Shown here: piece after piece, positions 33,103 to 45,050 of the stretch | Layout: each line of letters opens with the position of its first letter | Position numbering within the stretch: the first letter of the stretch is position 1 | Source: Eustoma russellianum | Lineage: Eukaryota > Streptophyta > Magnoliopsida > Gentianales > Gentianaceae | Length of the DNA: 64,000 nucleotides | Assembly: GCA_036186865.1 (NCBI GenBank) | Contig: AP025062.1 | Span: 30,618,637 to 30,682,636 of the forward strand | Direction: 5' to 3' | Made by a program: the position numbers and the translations under genes | The notes under the pieces: generated by a model | Told to the model about the DNA's origin: nothing | The model's input: only the letters and a program-made list of their open reading frames with translations | Database searches by the model: none

Positions 33103-35918
33103 TGTTGTGATATATTATGTTTGAGTGATTGCAAAATGTATATGTGTGCATATGTGTAATTGTTGTGCAAAATGTATATGTGTGCATATGTGTAATTGTT
33201 ATGATGATTGCAAATAGATATATCATGTTTGAATGATTGGAAGATGCATATGTGAGCATGTATGTTTAACGTTTAAATGTGAAATTGCTTGAATGAATCA
33301 AGATTGAACAAGTTTGATTAAAGATCATGAGATTGAACTTGGCCAATTCAATCACATATCTTAATCAAGACATGTTCAAACTGATCTTAGATTATATATG
33401 CCAATACATGTTGTTCAAACTGATCTTAGAAGATATATATGCCAATACATGTTGATAATATGGTCTAACCAAGCCTTGAAGTCACATGACTTACAATATA
33501 AGGCAAATTGTTCGGTTTAGTATCCTATTGCAGGTTTTGGTTCATATCTTGGGCAAATGAACTCCAAATTGAGTGATTCAAAAGCCCACATGATCCTTAT
33601 TCAATTTAGAATCTAATTGGCTGAGGAAAGGCATGCTTGGCACGGATTAAAACTGAATTGACCCGGTGGGAAGCTTATTGACCTATATAAGGGCTATTTT
33701 GGTAATTTCACCATTTGGACTTCTCATTCTTATTTGGTCTTCTTCCAACGGATTTATATGATCATATGACACATTTATACGTCATGTCACATCATGGCAA
33801 AAATGAATCTGGAGCAGCATCATGTCTAGGTTCATCCTAGGACAAAATTCCTATTTTTGTGCTGAGGGGTATTCTGGTCTTTTCACTTGCCAATGGATCT
33901 TCCAACATGTTATATATTACTTATATGATGTTTATATGTGTTTATGTCACATATGGTACGTGCCCTATTTTTATGGAAACGGGCAGCATGGTATCTCAAT
34001 TGGAATTCTTATGTTATGGTTATCACATCTATGGTTTTCTTGGAATTCTTGGTATTCTTCATATGGTTTTCTATGCTACATGTTGAAGACATAAATGACT
34101 ATATATTATATGGTTACACACGGATGTTGGCGCATATATCATGTTCAAATTTTCAGATTTTGAACAAGTCAAGGCAAGTTGAATTACATCCTATTTTGGT
34201 GCTGATTTTAGATGATTATTCTTGGCTATTCTTGTGATGATTCAAACGGCTATATTGGTTCAAATTTGGAGCAACATTTCGTATGTTATATGGTGAAAAT
34301 TCAGATTATGATGAGTGACATAAAGCAAGTCCTACAATGTAGCAAAGTTGAAGCAAAACTCTCTCAACCAAACGGCTATATGTTCAAAAGTTGAAGACCA
34401 ATTCAAACTCTAGTCAAGCTGATTTCTCTCTATATGTTAGGCCATTCCAACGTCTCTTTGATGTTCAAAATGAGGAGATAAAATTGTTCAAAATACATGC
34501 CAATTCAGCTGCACACATGGCAAGTTATTTACACATGGAAATTGCTGATTGGAGCTGCCTTTTAAATGTTCAAATGAAGTCATTTTCCACCTCATTTTCA
34601 ACGGCTAGAATGGATAAAATGAAGGATAAAAGTTCAGATTGGAAGACTATTTCAAAGCATCAAAAGATCAACTTTATCTTGAAAGTCAAATGCTGAATTT
34701 TGAAAGCTAAAAAGGTGCTGAATTTTCTCATTCTTCAACCATGGCAACGGTTACTTTGAGGAGCCTATAGGCTGTCCTCTTGGCTATAAATAGCTCCAAG
34801 GATGAAGAAGAGATACACACCAACGAAAGCAAAGAAGCAAGCAAGACAAATCAGCTCTTTGTCTCCATACTTCTCTTCTTCTCTTCTCTATTGAAGAACA
34901 CGTTTGTGAAAGCTTTATGATTGTATAGTTCTTCATTTCTTGTCATTTCAACACCTTTCAAACTACATATTGTAAGGGAGAAGCTGGTGTATAAAGCTTA
35001 CTCCTTAGAGGTGAGCAAAAGGTGCAAAGGTGCAAAGGTGAAACAAACTAGTGCTGATTTTCAGTTTTGGTGCAGCCTCTTGAAGAAGTTGGTGAAAAGC
35101 TTCTTCCTTTGGCTTTGTAAGGTGACTTTGGTGTTTGGTGTTTAGTGAAATCCAAGAGAAGGTGTCTCTTGGGACTGGAGTAGGTCACATTGACCGAACC
35201 AGGATAATTCCTTGTGTTCTTTACTTATTTCCTGCACTTACTGTTTTCTGCCTGAGAATTACACTAACTTGGCACGCATAATTGAACAAGCAAACAGTCT
35301 TAGAATTGCATGAATTTTGGATATATTATACTTCAATGTGTTAGCTTTCATTAGCCGCAAGAATCACTAAATTCTAAGGTGTTTAGCATATTCAAATCAT
35401 CTTCACAAAATTGTTGCTACATTCTGTGAACAGTTCTGACCAGTGTGCAAACTTGTGCAATTTGAATAGGCTATCCTTCGAATCTTGGAGTGAGCCTTAT
35501 ATCAAATTAAACTAGACATCTTGAGGTTTAATTTGACATAAGATTCATCAAAATAGCACGGGTAGATTTTGAGATATTGTTGTTTGAAGTTAAGCTAACA
35601 TTCTGCCTGAAACTGCCAGAATTGCACACTTTACTTCTCTTGCTTATTTGAACGTGCTAACTTGCTTGGAATTGATTGAATTTTTTATGACATACTATAA
35701 ACATCCTAAACTTGATCTCTGCCAAGTTTGAGAGCTTGCACAGGTGTATAGGTGGTTCAACCAAAACGTTCAAAGTAGTGAACTGTTTCTGGAATTTTCA
35801 GAATCTGAGGCTAAAGAGGCAAAGGGGTCTTCAAACAAGTTTTTGAAGGTAATTATAGTGTAATTTCCGCTAATCCACTATTCACCCCCCCCTCTAGTGG
35901 TGCTATACAGGTCCAACA
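33103..35918 (+). repeat. C2 5' LTR (2816 bp)
   Basis: Begins TGTTGTGATATATTATG and ends GGTCCAACA, with TATA box at 34785-34793. It holds a local duplication around 33370-33460, where CAAACTGATCTTAGA plus ATATATGCCAATACATGTTG occurs twice. Short ORFs inside it recur unchanged in the 3' LTR and are not genes. Confidence 0.93.
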
Positions 35919-35920
35919 AT

Positions 35921-35932
35921 TGGTATCAGAGC
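35921..35932 (+). other. C2 primer-binding site
   Basis: TGGTATCAGAGC two bases after the LTR, a full 12-base match to the initiator tRNA-Met 3' end. Confidence 0.9.
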
Positions 35933-36104
35933 CTGGTTGAGCACCATATTCTTATTTGAGCTGAAAACAGTCTACACTCCAAGTTGCAAAGTTGCTGGAA
36001 ATTTTCTGGTTGTCTTATATTCTTCATATTTGGTATCTACAACAAGGTGACACTTTCTTTCCTTCTTATAAGTGTTTTAAACGTTTTCTCACACACTAAG
36101 AAGC

Positions 36105-38217
36105 ATGTCTAAGTCACACATGAAAATAGAATTAGAAGGCATGTCCACACAAAGACCACCTCTTTTTGATGGAGAAAACTTTAGTCATTGGAAACTTAGG
36201 ATGAAATTGTTCTTAATGGCTATTGATATAGACTTGTGGTCTATCATTGAAGATGGACCTTATGTGCCTACTAAGCATGTTATAATTGATGGCTTATCAC
36301 AAGAAGTTGAGAAATATAGAAAAGATTGGAGTGATGAAGATAAAAAGAAAATGAGTCTTAATGCTAAAGCAATGCAATTATTGTTGAATGGTTTAAGTAG
36401 GAGTGAATCTGCCTATGTCTCTTCATGTTTAAGTGCAAAGGATATGTGGAAATGTCTTGAAATGAAGCATGAAGGAACTAATCAAGTAAAGGAATCAAAG
36501 ATTAACATGTTAATGACTACACTTGAAACATTTCATTTACTGCCTAATGAATCAATTGTTGATATGGATTTAAGGCTTACAAACTTATACAACTCACTTG
36601 AATCCCTTGGTAAAACGTTTTTGATGAAAGAAAAAGTGCAAAAAGTTTTGAGAAGTTTGCCAATTGAATGGGATGCCAAAGTTAGTGCCATTGAAGAAAG
36701 CAAAGATCTTTCTCAAATAAAACTTGATGAATTGATAGGTTCTTTAAAAGTTTATGAAAACAAGTTGAATATAAGAAAGGCTGAAACTAGTAACAAGTCC
36801 AAATCACTTGCATTTGTAACAAATGAACCCGAATCATCTAATCAAGCCGAGTATGAAAGTGATGATGAAAGTGATGAAGAAGACATAATGTTGTTAGCTA
36901 GGCGTTTAAGGAAGTTTTTCAAGAAAAGACCAACTAAAAGACAAGCAAAATCAGCTGCCCCTATCAATGTGAAATCTAACAAACAAGATGGTAAATGGTA
37001 TGATAAAGAACTTAAGTGTTATGAATGTGGCAAACAAGGACACATCTCATATGATTGTCCAAACAAGAACAAAAACCGTGACATGGATGAAAAGACAAGG
37101 ACAAAAACTAGAGTAGAACCTATGCAAAGGAGGAAGAAAGCTCTCAAGGTAAGTTCAAGCACTTGGGATGACACATCTTCATCCGAATCTGAGGAGGAAC
37201 CTGAAGTTGCACAAACATGTTTGGCTTCAAAGTCTACAAATGAGGTAACATTTGATTCTGACTCCGAATGTGATTTTACTCAAGATGAATTGTTGGATGA
37301 ATTAGAAAAGTTGCATGATAGATATAAGAAGCTATCCAAGGAGAAGAAAAGAATAGTTGAGGAGAAGAACAAGTTGGAGACGTCTAACTTGAATCTAACT
37401 TCTCAACTAGAAGTTCTTCAACTTGAATCATCTAACACTATTAGTTCAATGCAAAATCAGATCAAGGAACTTAAGAACAAACATGAAAATGTGCAATGTG
37501 TGCAATGTGTTGATTTCAACGTTTTAAAGTCTAAATTGCATGAAATACAAACTGAATTTGAATCATTGAAAGCATGCAACCTAGACTTGAACAAATCTTT
37601 AGAACAATCTAAGAATGCTTCCAACATGTTAGACACTATTATTGCATCTCAAAAGCATGGAAATGACAAACAAGGTCTTGGATATGTTAAAGAAGCTGAA
37701 TACACACCTAAGGAAACAACATTTGTATCATCTTCAACCAACATGAAATATAGGCCAAATGCATCTAGAAATGAACCTATTCTGCCCCACACCACCTTCA
37801 TCACAAAGATTGCAAAATGCATCAACATATAGGAAGGTAAATACACCTAGAAACCATGCTTACATGTATACAAGAATGCCTAAACCAAGAAGTATGAAAT
37901 CTGCTCAAGTTATGCCTTATATGCAACAACATGCTTATGTGAAGAACATGACATACTCTAGGCCTAAATCAGTTTACAACACACGGCCTAGACACACACA
38001 ACATCTTGCTTATACACGGCCAAGATATAACTCATATACATGGCAACATTCAAATGCATATAGAACTTATCATGCTTATCCAACTAGTCATAAACGTGCA
38101 GCCCCTTTTCAATCATATTCTATGTATCAAAATCCACTATTTGTTCAACATGATTATAACATTTCAAAACCAAGAAAGGTTGTTCAAGTTTGGGTACCTA
38201 AAGGTACACTAACATGA
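36105..38217 (+). pseudogene. gag: Sirevirus C2 Gag, frameshifted in its C-terminal region
   Basis: The first ~560 residues match C1 and C3 Gag: the UBN2-like domain, the CCHC knuckle (CYECGKQGHISYDC) and the coiled coil. At about 37783-37787 this copy has CTGCCCCAC where C1 has CTGCCCAC. The extra C shifts the frame and ends the first part at 37832. The rest, including the Tyr/Arg repeats and VWVPKGTLT, remains open in the next frame to 38217. Unlike the others it has two additional residues near the acidic patch and one fewer TRP repeat. Capsid and nucleocapsid domains precede the break, so a truncated Gag might still assemble. That is inference. Confidence 0.88.
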
Positions 38218-38285
38218 ACTTAACTTGTCTAACCTTGAAAGGACCCAAAATCAAAGGGTACCTAAGTTGTTATTTACATTTGTAG

Positions 38286-41200
38286 GTACATAACATCAAA
38301 GAAAGACAAGTTGCTGGTTATAACAACAAAGAAGATGAAAAGAACAAAACCAATTGGATAGTTGATAGTGGTTGCTCAAGACATATGACGGGCAACAAAA
38401 ATTTGTTTAGCACACTTAAAAACGTTGCAAAAGGTGGCAAAGTCACCTTTGGAGACAACAATCAAGGCCAAATAATTGGCAAAGGCAAGGTTGGTGATCC
38501 AAACAAGTTTGAGATCAAAAACGTCCTACTTGTAAGTAACTTAACCTTTGAGCTTTTAAGTGTTTCTCAACTATGTGACAACAACTTGAATGTTCTCTTC
38601 TCCTCCACCTCTTGTAAGATAATGGATAAAAACAATCAAGTTGTGTTAAAAGGAAAACGTGAAGGAAACATATATGTGCTTAACATGGATGATATGCTAA
38701 GTAGTAACACAAAATGTCTTGTTTCACATGAATCTGATCCCAATCTTTGGCATAGACGTTTAGGACACATAGGTATATCAACCTTAGAAAAACTACACGC
38801 TAAAAGTCTTGTTAAAGGATTGCCTAAACTTAACTTGAATGATTTTCAACTATGTGAATCTTGTATCAAAGGCAAACATGTTAGAGAATCCCTTAAGCCT
38901 AAAACCAAGTTCACAACGTCAAGAATACTAGAACTCTTGCATATAGACTTATTTGGTCCATGTAGAACAAGAAGCCTAGGTGGAAGTTATTATGTATGTG
39001 TAATAGTTGATGATTTCTCAAGATATACTTGGACATTGTTTCTTGCTTCAAAAGATGAAAGTGCATCATCTATAGCTAATCAAATTAGACAACTTGAAAA
39101 TGAACATGAATCACATGTTATTAAGATAAGGAGTGATAGAGGTGGTGAGTTTAAAAATAGTGAATTAATCAAATTCTGTAATGAAAAGGGTATAAAACAT
39201 GAATTCTCCCCACCAAGAACTCCTCAACTTAATGGTGTAGTTGAAAGAAAGAATAGGACTATTCAAGAAGTAGCAAGAACAATGATGGTAGAAAACAAAG
39301 TACCTAAATTCTTATGGGCTGAAGCAGTAAACACATCAAGTTATATGATCAACAGACTATCAATAAGAAAGAAATTGAACAAAACTCCATATGAAATCTT
39401 AAATGGACGACTCCCAAAAGTAAACTATCTAAAAGTCTTTGGTTGTAAATGCTTTGTATTGAACACAAAAGATAACTTAGATAAGTTTGATCCTAAGTCT
39501 GATGAACATATATTTGTGGGATATTCAATGAACTCTAAAGCATATAGATGTTATAATGCACAAACAAGAAAGATAGTTGAATCTATACATGTGAAGTTCA
39601 ATGAAAATGCATATCTCCAAACAAGTAATCAACATGAAATCTATGTACCAAATGATCAAATACTTCATGATGAAGATGAACTTATCCTACCACCTACAAA
39701 TGATCAAATTGAAACACCAAATCAAACTCTTGAAATGCATGAAGTTCAAACTCCCCCTACACAAGAACATAATGAAGAAAATGTGCCTAACCAACCTATT
39801 GAACATCATGAACCTATTGAAGATGCACAACCAAGTAATTGGTGGCAAATAAGAGATAAACAAAAGCATCCTCAAGAACTTATCATAGGAGATGTAAATC
39901 AAGGGGTTAGAACACGTAGGCAAATAGATCCTAATGAATATGATCAATGGCATGCACTTATATCCCAAATTGAACCCAAGAATGTGAATGATGCCTTAAA
40001 TGATGCATATTGGATAGATGCAATGCATGAAGAGTTAAACCAATTTGAAAGAAACAATGTGTGGGATTTAGTACCTAAACCCGAGGATAAATCAATCATT
40101 GGAACTAAATGGGTGTTTAGGAACAAAATGAATGAACAAGGGGTTGTAGTAAGAAATAAAGCAAGACTTGTAGCTCAAGGATATAATCAAGAAGAGGGTA
40201 TTGATTACGATGAAACATTTGCCCCCGTAGCAAGATTAGAATCCATACGCCTCTTATTAGCTTTTGCATGTTATAATAACATCAAATTATTCCAAATGGA
40301 TGTTAAGAGTGCATTCTTAAATGGCTATATCCAAGAAGAAGTTTTTGTTAAACAACCACTAGGCTTTGAAGATCCAAAGAACCCTAATCATGTATATAAA
40401 CTTAAGAAAGCCTTATATGGTTTGAAACAAGCCCCCCGTGCATGGTATGAAAGATTTGCCAACTTTTTACTAAGTAACAATTTTCAAAGAGGAACCATAG
40501 ATAGTACCTTATTCTTGAAAAAGAAAGACAAAGATTTGCTTGTAATACAAATATATGTAGATGACATAATCTTTGGTTCAACTAATCCTAACTTAGTAAA
40601 AGACTTTGAAGATTGTATGAAGTCTGAGTTTGAAATGTCTATGGTTGGTGAATTAAACTATTTCTTAGGCTTGCAAATAAAACAAACATCAAGTGGTATA
40701 CATATCAATCAAGCCAAATACATAAGAGATATGATAAAGAAATTCAACTTTGAAAACTTGAAACCATCTCCAACACCAATGTGTACTTCAACAAAATTAG
40801 ACAAAGATGAAAATGGTGTTGCATTTGATGAAAAACTATATAGGTCTATGATTGGTTCATTGCTATATCTAACTGCTAGTAGACCTGATATTATGTTTGC
40901 AGTATGTATGTGTGCAAGATTTCAAAGTATGCCTAAGTTGTCACACTTTAAAGCTGTAAAAAGAATATTTAGATATCTTCAACATACACCAACATTAGGC
41001 TTATGGTATGATAGACAATCTAGTCTAAATCTACATGCATATTCAGATGCAGATTATGGTGGATGTAGAGTAGATAGAAAGAGCACTAGTGGAACATGTC
41101 AATTCCTAGGAAACTCACTAATATCTTGGTTTTCAAAGAAACAATCTAGTGTTGCACTTTCTACTACTGAAGCAGAATATATGGCTTTAAGTCTATGTTG

Positions 41201-41498
41201 TACTCAACTATTATGGATTAAACAACAACTTTCAGACTTTGAAATACAAGTAAATAATATCCCCATCTATTGTGATAGTACAAGTGCTATAAATTTGTCT
41301 AAACACCCTGTACTACACTCTAAGGCAAAGCATATAGAAGTACGTTATCATTTTCTCCGTGATCATGTTAATCTTGGACATATACACATTGAACATGTTA
41401 GAACTGATCAACAAGTAGCTGATATATTCACTAAACCCCTTAATCAAGCTATCTTTGAGACTTTATGTGCAAGACTTGGATTAATTGCTTACAACTGA
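38286..41498 (+). CDS. pol: Sirevirus C2 Pol polyprotein (open, 1070 codons)
   Basis: The frame opens after the UAG at 38283-38285. By codon number it contains the protease Asp-Ser-Gly (27-29), GAG-pre-integrase zinc region (~155-200), integrase catalytic D221, D284, E320 with the canonical 35-residue spacing, reverse transcriptase (~590-830, YVDD at 757-760) and RNase H (D921, E962, D997). The first ATG is codon 34, after the protease active site, so translation from it would lose that site. A fusion with Gag is therefore likely. The RT motif QPPGF reads QPLGF here (codon at 40359-40361), which may weaken activity. No chromodomain or env ORF follows. Confidence 0.9.
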   Translation, partial: VHNIKERQVAGYNNKEDEKNKTNWIVDSGCSRHMTGNKNLFSTLKNVAKGGKVTFGDNNQGQIIGKGKVGDPNKFEIKNVLLVSNLTFELLSVSQLCDNNLNVLFSSTSCKIMDKNNQVVLKGKREGNIYVLNMDDMLSSNTKCLVSHESDPNLWHRRLGHIGISTLEKLHAKSLVKGLPKLNLNDFQLCESCIKGKHVRESLKPKTKFTTSRILELLHIDLFGPCRTRSLGGSYYVCVIVDDFSRYTWTLFLASKDESASSIANQIRQLENEHESHVIKIRSDRGGEFKNSELIKFCNEKGIKHEFSPPRTPQLNGVVERKNRTIQEVARTMMVENKVPKFLWAEAVNTSSYMINRLSIRKKLNKTPYEILNGRLPKVNYLKVFGCKCFVLNTKDNLDKFDPKSDEHIFVGYSMNSKAYRCYNAQTRKIVESIHVKFNENAYLQTSNQHEIYVPNDQILHDEDELILPPTNDQIETPNQTLEMHEVQTPPTQEHNEENVPNQPIEHHEPIEDAQPSNWWQIRDKQKHPQELIIGDVNQGVRTRRQIDPNEYDQWHALISQIEPKNVNDALNDAYWIDAMHEELNQFERNNVWDLVPKPEDKSIIGTKWVFRNKMNEQGVVVRNKARLVAQGYNQEEGIDYDETFAPVARLESIRLLLAFACYNNIKLFQMDVKSAFLNGYIQEEVFVKQPLGFEDPKNPNHVYKLKKALYGLKQAPRAWYERFANFLLSNNFQRGTIDSTLFLKKKDKDLLVIQIYVDDIIFGSTNPNLVKDFEDCMKSEFEMSMVGELNYFLGLQIKQTSSGIHINQAKYIRDMIKKFNFENLKPSPTPMCTSTKLDKDENGVAFDEKLYRSMIGSLLYLTASRPDIMFAVCMCARFQSMPKLSHFKAVKRIFRYLQHTPTLGLWYDRQSSLNLHAYSDADYGGCRVDRKSTSGTCQFLGNSLISWFSKKQSSVALSTTEAEYMALSLCCTQLLWIKQQLSDFEIQVNNIPIYCDSTSAINLSKHPVLHSKAKHIEVRYHFLRDHVNLGHIHIEHVRTDQQVADIFTKPLNQAIFETLCARLGLIAYN

Positions 41499-41755
41499 CT
41501 ACTACACCATTCAGTCTTTTGCATAATTTACAAAATTAAGGGGGAGAAATAAATGTGTATATATATATCATGTTAAGGGGAAGATAGATATCATGTTAAG
41601 GGGGAGATAACACATTAAGGGGGAGCAGCTTACACTTGATTTAGATGCTTACTTGATTACACAGATTACAACACTTGATTTAGATGCACACTTGATTTAA
41701 ATGCTTAATATACACATATGTGGGGTAATTTTGCAAATCATCAAAAGGGGGAGAT
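41499..41755 (+). other. C2 3' region with five polypurine tracts
   Basis: AAGGGG(G/A)AG-type tracts lie at 41538-41547, 41575-41584, 41598-41607 and 41617-41625, and the LTR-adjacent tract is at 41743-41755. Multiple purine tracts before the 3' LTR are a known Sirevirus hallmark. No env-like ORF fits in these 257 bases. Confidence 0.8.
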
Positions 41756-44574
41756 TGTTGTGATATATTATGTTTGAGTGATTGCAAAATGTATATGTGT
41801 GCATATGTGTAATTGTTGTGCAAAATGTATATGTGTGCATATGTGTAATTGTTATGATGATTGCAAATAGATATATCATGTTTGAATGATTGGAAGATGC
41901 ATATGTGAGCATGTATGTTTAACGTTTAAATGTGAAATTGCTTGAATGAATCAAGATTGAACAAGTTTGATTAAAGATCATGAGATTGAACTTGGCCAAT
42001 TCAATCACATATCTTAATCAAGACATGTTCAAACTGATCTTAGATTATATATGCCAATACATGTTGTTCAAACTGATCTTAGAAGATATATATGCCAATA
42101 CATGTTGATAATATGGTCTAACCAAGCCTTGAAGTCACATGACTTACAATATAAGGCAAATTGTTCGGTTTAGTATCCTATTGCAGGTTTTGGTTCATAT
42201 CTTGGGCAAATGAACTCCAAATTGAGTGATTCAAAAGCCCACATGATCCTTATTCAATTTAGAATCTAATTGGCTGAGGAAAGGCATGCTTGGCACGGAT
42301 TAAAACTGAATTGACCCGGTGGGAAGCTTATTGACCTATATAAGGGCTATTTTGGTAATTTCACCATTTGGACTTCTCATTCTTATTTGGTCTTCTTCCA
42401 ACGGATTTATATGATCATATGACACATTTATACGTCATGTCACATCATGGCAAAAATGAATCTGGAGCAGCATCATGTCTAGGTTCATCCTAGGACAAAA
42501 TTCCTATTTTTGTGCTGAGGGGTATTCTGGTCTTTTCACTTGCCAATGGATCTTCCAACATGTTATATATTACTTATATGATGTTTATATGTGTTTATGT
42601 CACATATGGTACGTGCCCTATTTTTATGGAAACGGGCAGCATGGTATCTCAATTGGAATTCTTATGTTATGGTTATCACATCTATGGTTTTCTTGGAATT
42701 CTTGGTATTCTTCATATGGTTTTCTATGCTACATGTTGAAGACATAAATGACTATATATTATATGGTTACACACGGATGTTGGCGCATATATCATGTTCA
42801 AATTTTCAGATTTTGAACAAGTCAAGGCAAGTTGAATTACATCCTATTTTGGTGCTGATTTTAGATGATTATTCTTGGCTATTCTTGTGATGATTCAAAC
42901 GGCTATATTGGTTCAAATTTGGAGCAACATTTCGTATGTTATATGGTGAAAATTCAGATTATGATGAGTGACATAAAGCAAGTCCTACAATGTAGCAAAG
43001 TTGAAGCAAAACTCTCTCAACCAAACGGCTATATGTTCAAAAGTTGAAGACCAATTCAAACTCTAGTCAAGCTGATTTCTCTCTATATGTTAGGCCATTC
43101 CAACGTCTCTTTGATGTTCAAAATGAGGAGATAAAATTGTTCAAAATACATGCCAATTCAGCTGCACACATGGCAAGTTATTTACACATGGAAATTGCTG
43201 ATTGGAGCTGCCTTTTAAATGTTCAAATGAAGTCATTTTCCACCTCATTTTCAACGGCTAGAATGGATAAAATGAAGGATAAAAGTTCAGATTGGAAGAC
43301 TATTTCAAAGCATCAAAAGATCAACTTTATCTTGAAAGTCAAATGCTGAATTTTGAAAGCTAAAAAGGTGCTGAATTTTCTCATTCTTCAACCATGGCAA
43401 CGGTTACTTTGAGGAGCCTATAGGCTGTCCTCTTGGCTATAAATAGCTCCAAGGATGAAGAAGAGATACACACCAACGAAAGCAAAGAAGCAAGCAAGAC
43501 AAATCAGCTCTTTGTCTCCATACTTCTCTTCTTCTCTTCTCTATTGAAGAACACGTTTGTGAAAGCTTTATGATTGTATAGTTCTTCATTTCTTGTCATT
43601 TCAACACCTTTCAAACTACATATTGTAAGGGAGAAGCTGGTGTATAAAGCTTACTCCTTAGAGGTGAGCAAAAGGTGCAAAGGTGCAAAGGTGAAACAAA
43701 CTAGTGCTGATTTTCAGTTTTGGTGCAGCCTCTTGAAGAAGTTGGTGAAAAGCTTCTTCCTTTGGCTTTGTAAGGTGACTTTGGTGTTTGGTGTTTAGTG
43801 AAATCCAAGAGAAGGTGTCTCTTGGGACTGGAGTAGGTCACATTGACCGAACCAGGATAATTCCTTGTGTTCTTTACTTATTTCCTGCACTTACTGTTTT
43901 CTGCCTGAGAATTACACTAACTTGGCACGCATAATTGAACAAGCAAACAGTCTTAGAATTGCATGAATTTTGGATATATTATACTTCAATGTGTTAGCTT
44001 TCATTAGCCGCAAGAATCACTAAATTCTAAGGTGTTTAGCATATTCAAATCATCTTCACAAAATTGTTGCTACATTCTGTGAACAGTTCTGACCAGTGTG
44101 CAAACTTGTGCAATTTGAATAGGCTATCCTTCGAATCTTGGAGTGAGCCTTATATCAAATTAAACTAGACATCTTGAGGTTTAATTTGACATAAGATTCA
44201 TCAAAATAGCACGGGTAGATTTTGAGATATTGTTGTTTGAAGTTAAGCTAACATTCTGCCTGAAACTGCCAGAATTGCACACTTTACTTCTCTTGCTTAT
44301 TTGAACGTGCTAACTTGCTTGGAATTGATTGAATTTTTTATGACATACTATAAACATCCTAAACTTGATCTCTGCCAAGTTTGAGAGCTTGCACAGGTGT
44401 ATAGGTGGTTCAACCAAAACGTTCAAAGTAGTGAACTGTTTCTGGAATTTTCAGAATCTGAGGCTAAAGAGGCAAAGGGGTCTTCAAACAAGTTTTTGAA
44501 GGTAATTATAGTGTAATTTCCGCTAATCCACTATTCACCCCCCCCCCCTCTAGTGGTGCTATACAGGTCCAACA
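41756..44574 (+). repeat. C2 3' LTR (2819 bp)
   Basis: Matches the 5' LTR except for a C-run three bases longer near 44540, with TATA box at 43438-43446. It is followed by the AACTT duplication and then the rest of the family G LTR. Confidence 0.93.
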
Positions 44575-44848
44575 AACTTTTGATGAATAACAATTCTTGA
44601 TATTTGCTTCACTTCTTGTGAGACTTTGCTTTCTTAGTTTTGCATTAAAAACCTAAATTAAGATCCTTCAAAATTGAGCGTCTTGAAAGTGTTGTCATTG
44701 CTAAAAGGTGCCGTCCAGGAGGGCCATATTGGTTTGCCTGATCAACGACCATCTTGAAGTGTTGGTCTTGCTCATTTGGTTGTGCCTAACCCTTTCTGAA
44801 GGACGTTTGGAAGGTGAAATTGTTGGAGCCCACGTGTTGTACGCATCA

Positions 44849-45050
44849 AATTGGTATCAGAGCCCAGGTTACTCTATTCCACCATCTATCATTTCCTTTT
44901 CGTTTGAGTCTAGTCATTTCAAGTTCAGTTGTGTCCTTCTTCTATCCCTAATTATACACGTCATTTGCATTTCATATAAAAAAGTTCCAAACCATTGCTT
45001 TGAGTCTTTGCATTTTGCTGCATTTTGCTTTTCATCATTCAAGTGTCATC
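44849..45050 (+). other. Family G PBS and start of leader, plus strand
   Basis: TGGTATCAGAGC at 44852-44863 stands three bases after the LTR end. About 190 bases of leader follow, matching 59241-59445. At 45050/45051 the sequence switches to family G gag on the minus strand. Confidence 0.8.

Larger units (their letters stand above)
33103..44574 (+). mobile_element. Ty1/copia Sirevirus C2, complete; pol open, gag frameshifted
   Basis: The 11,472-base element is flanked by the duplication AACTT (33098-33102 and 44575-44579). It inserted into the same family G LTR as C1, 81 bases to its right. The LTRs are 2816 and 2819 bp and, as far as I compared, differ only in the length of one C-run. C2 has longer LTRs and a different 3' region from C1 and C3, so it is a related but distinct subfamily. 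Pol is uninterrupted, while gag carries one extra base. Confidence 0.93.
21612..44848 (+). repeat. Family G LTR, plus strand, split by two nested Sireviruses
   Basis: The LTR consists of 21612-22180, 33027-33102 and 44580-44848, roughly 0.9 kb in total once C1 and C2 and their duplicated target bases are removed. It ends in GCATCA three bases before a PBS. The TATA box is at 33065-33073, in the short piece between the two insertions. The 5' part is rich in TTTGAATTCAAA-type palindromes. The 5' boundary is approximate: it is set by alignment with the minus-strand LTR ending near 58119. Confidence 0.7.

Noticed and set aside
41499..41755. Env-like ORF after Sirevirus pol
   Set aside because: Some Sireviruses carry one, but only 230-257 bases separate pol from the 3' LTR here and they hold purine tracts and stops.
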